DNA of 64,000 nucleotides, taken from the NCBI RefSeq assembly GCF_043641075.1, contig NZ_JBHZRC010000001.1:1116001-1180000 (forward strand), given 5' to 3'. Position 1 is the first letter of the stretch. The number at the start of each line of letters is the position of its first letter. The notes beneath the pieces are model-generated. The model was not told the DNA's origin and did no database searches. It was given only the letters and a program-made list of their open reading frames with translations. The translations under genes and the position numbers were made by a program. Below, piece by piece: positions 61,166 to 64,000 of this stretch. Origin of the DNA: Bacillus_BD oryzisoli_A (GTDB lineage: Bacteria; Bacillota; Bacilli; Bacillales; Cytobacillaceae).

Positions 61166-61237
61166 ATGTTAAAGAAGCTGAAAAAAAAGCTTTTAAAACA
61201 GTGGAACGATATGTTGCGAAAAAAATCAATTGCCTGA
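61166..61237 (+). CDS. Predicted 23-residue cationic amphipathic peptide
   Basis: MLKKLKKKLLKQWNDMLRKK followed by SIA: nine Lys/Arg-type charges, with Leu 2, 5, 9, 10, Trp 13, Met 16 and Leu 17 on one helical face. AAGGAG lies ten bases upstream of the ATG, a promoter-like element is at 61116-61143, and a strong terminator follows the stop by 6 bp. So the unit looks like an independent short gene between defB and rpoY. No family recognised. It is not a hydrophobic type I toxin; translation is unproven. Confidence 0.55.
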   Translation: MLKKLKKKLLKQWNDMLRKKSIA

Positions 61238-61243
61238 TTATTT

Positions 61244-61284
61244 GAGCCCTTCATTCTTTCGAAGGGCTCCTTCCTTATTTTTTT
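61244..61284 (+). terminator. Terminator of the 23-residue ORF
   Basis: GAGCCCTTC/GAAGGGCTC perfect 9-bp GC-rich stem with an 8-base loop, then CTTCCTTATTTTTTT. Confidence 0.88.
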
Positions 61285-61317
61285 GCAATAGAGTCTAGAT
61301 CCAGTCAATGTCCGGAA

Positions 61318-61345
61318 TTTAACTTAATCATCTGATGGCTATACT
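61318..61345 (+). promoter_or_regulatory. Candidate promoter of rpoY-rnjA
   Basis: TTTAAC (61318-61323), 16 bp, TATACT (61340-61345), about 95 bp before rpoY. Confidence 0.55.
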
Positions 61346-61439
61346 AGATGAAAAATGGAGAAAATGAAAAAACATACATTTGGATTGTTTTTTTATAAAA
61401 ATAAATTTAAGAAGAAAAAGGGATTAAGGAGTGATTTAC

Positions 61440-61649
61440 ATGATTTTTAAGGTTTTTTTCCAAGAATCAAAAAGCCAGGTGCCAGTTCGTGAGAAAACAA
61501 AAACAATCTTTGTTGAAGGTGAATCCGTAAGGGACGTCCGTCGAAAACTAAAGGAATATCCTTACAACATTGAATTTGTAGGCCCAATTGATGGAGCCTT
61601 TTTAGAATATGAAAAATTGAACGAAGATTTTAAAGTATTGGAGATATAA
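61440..61649 (+). CDS. rpoY: RNA polymerase epsilon subunit RpoY
   Basis: 69 residues, MIFKVFFQESKSQVPVREKTK, with VEGESVRDVRRKLKEYPYNIEFVG and DGAFLEYEKLNEDFKVLEI: matches YkzG/RpoY of B. subtilis along its whole length. The start at 61440 has AAGGAG eight bases upstream; a GTG at 61431 overlaps that site. It ends 3 bp before rnjA, so the pair is co-transcribed. Confidence 0.95.
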   Translation: MIFKVFFQESKSQVPVREKTKTIFVEGESVRDVRRKLKEYPYNIEFVGPIDGAFLEYEKLNEDFKVLEI

Positions 61650-61652
61650 ATA

Positions 61653-63320
61653 ATGAAATTTGTTAAAAACGATCAAACTGCTGTATTTGCCCTGGGAGGA
61701 CTTGGGGAAATCGGTAAAAATACGTATGCAGTACAATTTCAGGATGAAATCATCCTCATCGATGCAGGAATAAAGTTTCCAGAGGATGAACTGCTCGGAA
61801 TTGACTATGTCATACCTGATTATACTTATTTAGTTAAAAATGAAGAAAAGATTAAAGGTCTTTTTATCACACACGGACATGAAGACCATATTGGCGGAAT
61901 TCCTTACTTACTACGCCAAGTTAATATTCCTATTTATGGTGGGAAACTGGCATTAGGTCTGCTTCGTAATAAATTAGATGAACATGGTTTATTGCGTACA
62001 GCCAAGCTTCATGAAATCAAAGAAGATGATGTGGTTAAGTTCAGAAAAACATCAGTTACTTTCTTCCGTACAACACATAGTATCCCTGATTCATATGGTA
62101 TTGTTGTCAAGACACCGCCGGGACAAGTCGTTCATACCGGTGATTTCAAATTTGATTTCACACCAGTTGGAGAGCCTGCTAATTTAACAAAAATGGCTGA
62201 AATTGGTAAGGAAGGTGTACTTTGCTTATTATCTGACAGTACAAACAGTGAAATTCCAAATTTCACGATGTCTGAGAGACGTGTAGGCGATACGATTCAT
62301 GATATTTTCCGTAAGGTTCAAGGCCGAATCATATTTGCGACGTTTGCTTCAAATATCCACCGCTTACAGCAAGTAACAGAGGCCGCTATCGCAAATGGAC
62401 GGAAAATTGCCGTATTTGGACGCAGTATGGAAGCAGCGATCAATATTGGATTAGAGCTTGGTTATATTCGTGCACCAAAGGATACCTTTATTGATGCACA
62501 GACCATTAACCGCCTCCCAGCCGACCGAGTTACAATTTTATGTACCGGAAGCCAAGGAGAACCTATGGCTGCACTATCAAGAATTGCAAATGGTACTCAC
62601 CGCCAAATTCAAATCATCCCTGGTGATACAGTTGTATTCTCCTCATCTCCGATTCCAGGAAATACGATAAGTGTCAGCAGAACAATTAATATGTTGTTTA
62701 GAGCAGGAGCAGAAGTAATTCACGGAAAACTTAGTGATATTCATACCTCTGGCCATGGTGGACAAGAAGAACAAAAATTAATGCTGCGGTTAATTAAACC
62801 AAAGTTTTTCATGCCGATACACGGAGAATATAGAATGCAAATAATGCATGCAAAATTAGCCGTGGACTGTGGTGTAGACGAGAATAATTGCTTTATTATG
62901 GATAATGGCGAAGTCCTTGCCCTAAGTGAGGATCAAGCACGAGTAGCTGGCAAGGTTCCTTCAGGAAATGTCTATATTGATGGAAGCGGTATTGGTGATA
63001 TTGGTAATATCGTGTTGCGTGATCGCCGCATTCTTTCTGAAGAAGGTCTTGTTGTAGTTGTAGTAAGCATTAATATGAAAGAGTTCAAAATATCCGCAGG
63101 ACCCGATATCATTTCCCGTGGATTTGTCTATATGAGAGAATCAAGTGATTTAATCAATGATGCCCAAAGCCTTATTACTAAGCATTTAAATAAAGTTATG
63201 GAAAGACGGACAACGCAGTGGTCTGAAATAAAAAATGAAATTACAGATACTCTTGCCCCGTATTTATATGAAAAAACAAAGCGCCGTCCAATGATCTTAC
63301 CAATCATCATGGAAGTGTAA
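61653..63320 (+). CDS. rnjA: Ribonuclease J1
   Basis: 555-residue metallo-beta-lactamase/beta-CASP nuclease with 5'-3' exo- and endonuclease activity, central to mRNA decay and rRNA maturation. THGHEDHIGGIPYLL (HxHxDH zinc motif), HTGDFKFDFTP, CTGSQGEPMAAL and the C-terminal HIHTSGHGGQEEQKL-type beta-CASP motif IHTSGHGGQEEQ. Usual length. Confidence 0.98.
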   Translation: MKFVKNDQTAVFALGGLGEIGKNTYAVQFQDEIILIDAGIKFPEDELLGIDYVIPDYTYLVKNEEKIKGLFITHGHEDHIGGIPYLLRQVNIPIYGGKLALGLLRNKLDEHGLLRTAKLHEIKEDDVVKFRKTSVTFFRTTHSIPDSYGIVVKTPPGQVVHTGDFKFDFTPVGEPANLTKMAEIGKEGVLCLLSDSTNSEIPNFTMSERRVGDTIHDIFRKVQGRIIFATFASNIHRLQQVTEAAIANGRKIAVFGRSMEAAINIGLELGYIRAPKDTFIDAQTINRLPADRVTILCTGSQGEPMAALSRIANGTHRQIQIIPGDTVVFSSSPIPGNTISVSRTINMLFRAGAEVIHGKLSDIHTSGHGGQEEQKLMLRLIKPKFFMPIHGEYRMQIMHAKLAVDCGVDENNCFIMDNGEVLALSEDQARVAGKVPSGNVYIDGSGIGDIGNIVLRDRRILSEEGLVVVVVSINMKEFKISAGPDIISRGFVYMRESSDLINDAQSLITKHLNKVMERRTTQWSEIKNEITDTLAPYLYEKTKRRPMILPIIMEV

Positions 63321-63324
63321 GTCC

Positions 63325-63373
63325 TTTTATAGAAAAAAGAAGCACAGTGATTGTGCTTCTTTTTTCTATAAAA
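63325..63373. terminator. Bidirectional terminator between rnjA and ktrC
   Basis: TTTTATAGAAAAAAGAAGCACA / TGTGCTTCTTTTTTCTATAAAA, a 22-bp perfect stem with a 5-base loop, overlapping the ktrC stop. Confidence 0.92.
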
Positions 63374-64000
63374 CCTTCTTCTCGAAACGGTTAATATCTG
63401 CGTCAGCACCAATGACAATCAGAATATCTTGTTCATGGATAATCTCATTTGCTTGTGGAGAGACAATGATCTCATTACTTCGTTTAATCGCCACGATATT
63501 AATTCCATATTTGGCGCGAATATCCAAATTAAGGATGGATTGGCCATCAATCTTTTCGCTCGCCACAATCTCAACAATACTGTGTTCATCCGAGAGCTCT
63601 AAATAATCAAGAACACTATTGGAAATCATATTATTCGCTATCCGTCTTCCCATATCGCGCTCTGGATGGACAACATGATCGGCACCAATCTTTAGCAATA
63701 CCTTTTCATGGTAGTCATTTTGTGCTTTTACGGTAATATTTTTCACACCGAGTTCCTTTAAGATGATTGTTGTTAATATGCTCGCTTGGATATTATCACC
63801 AATTGCAACTATAACATGGTCAAAGTTACGAATCCCCAGACTTTTTAATACCTTTTCATCCGTTGAATCGCCGACAACTGCATGTGAAGCAATGGCCGAA
63901 TAATCATTGACCCTGTCCTCATTGTTATCGATAGCCATTACTTCCATTCCTTGTTCAGCAAAAGTTCGGCAAATGCTTCCTCCAAAACGACCTAAGCCGA
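63366..64000 (-). CDS. ktrC: Potassium channel regulatory subunit KtrC (5' end beyond window)
   Basis: Cytoplasmic RCK-type gating protein for the KtrC/KtrD potassium uptake channel; in bacilli it binds ATP/ADP and c-di-AMP. Visible: Rossmann RCK_N domain (GLGRFGGSICRTFAEQGMEVMAIDNN, then VIVAIGDNIQASILTTIILKELGVKNITVKAQN) and RCK_C domain at the C-terminus (VEIVASEKIDGQSILNLDIRAKYGINIVAIKR). The first internal ATG is at 63947, but the Gly-rich motif continues to the window edge, so the gene starts outside. Convergent with rnjA. Confidence 0.93.
   Translation of the reverse strand, partial: GLGRFGGSICRTFAEQGMEVMAIDNNEDRVNDYSAIASHAVVGDSTDEKVLKSLGIRNFDHVIVAIGDNIQASILTTIILKELGVKNITVKAQNDYHEKVLLKIGADHVVHPERDMGRRIANNMISNSVLDYLELSDEHSIVEIVASEKIDGQSILNLDIRAKYGINIVAIKRSNEIIVSPQANEIIHEQDILIVIGADADINRFEKKVL

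Noticed and set aside
1..64000. Prophage, IS, CRISPR, toxin-antitoxin or restriction system
   Set aside because: No transposase, integrase, terminase, Cas, methylase or repeat-spacer array was seen; gene order follows the Bacillus core chromosome throughout.

Overview
The window is a stretch of low-GC Firmicutes core chromosome, almost certainly from an aerobic, endospore-forming member of the Bacillaceae. The evidence is gene content (SpoVD, RsfA, YlaJ, bacillithiol synthesis, RNase J1, RpoY, caa3 oxidase), strong AGGAGG-type ribosome binding sites with frequent TTG/GTG starts, and an order that follows the Bacillus subtilis ktrC-rnjA-pdh-speA-typA-ftsW-pycA-cta-ylb-mra block in inverted orientation. 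The species cannot be named from the sequence alone. No phage, IS element, CRISPR array, rRNA or tRNA was seen, and there is no defence or biosynthetic island.

Layout. 1-6629 (minus): the division/wall (dcw) operon mraZ-rsmH-ftsL-pbpB-spoVD-murE (murE cut by the window edge). 6805-9753 (minus): bshC, a DUF3397 membrane protein and panE. 9903-13972: a biotin carrier plus acyl-CoA carboxyltransferase pair, ylbP, rsfA and an enoyl-CoA hydratase. 14099-20818: rpmF-ylbN, tmcAL (ylbM), ylbL-ylbK, ylbJ, coaD and rsmD. 20905-21106 carries a plus-strand small RNA matching the position of the sporulation RNA CsfG. 21110-26585: a hypothetical secreted protein and ylbG, F, E, D, C, B with one extra lipoprotein. 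26809-35708: yugN-like gene, ctaM, ctaG, ctaF-E-D-C (caa3 oxidase), ctaB and divergent ctaA. 35745-44281: pycA, ftsW, ylaN, ylaL, ylaK (PhoH), ylaJ. 44329-50715: small yla genes, typA, suhB, ykzI, yktB, yktA. 51031-52800: speA convergent with an SR1-like dual-function RNA encoding SR1P. 52907-54716: four small genes. 54786-59716: pdhABCD. 60404-64000: defB, a 23-codon small ORF with its own promoter and terminator, rpoY-rnjA, and ktrC (cut by the right edge).

How it fits together. Pyruvate is fed to acetyl-CoA by PdhABCD or to oxaloacetate by PycA; electrons reach the CtaCDEF oxidase, whose haem A and assembly factors (CtaA, B, G, M) lie in the same block. The dcw operon, FtsW, RsfA and SpoVD link growth, division and sporulation. 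SR1P/GapA and RNase J1 are encoded about 9 kb apart.

The most interesting signals are in intergenic DNA: the CsfG-like RNA with a sigma-F-like promoter, the SR1-like RNA with a CcpA-like site, the cationic 23-residue ORF, 11-bp-phased repeats resembling ResD boxes before pdhA and ctaA, an MraZ operator, and two folded repeat elements. No wholly new multi-gene system was found.
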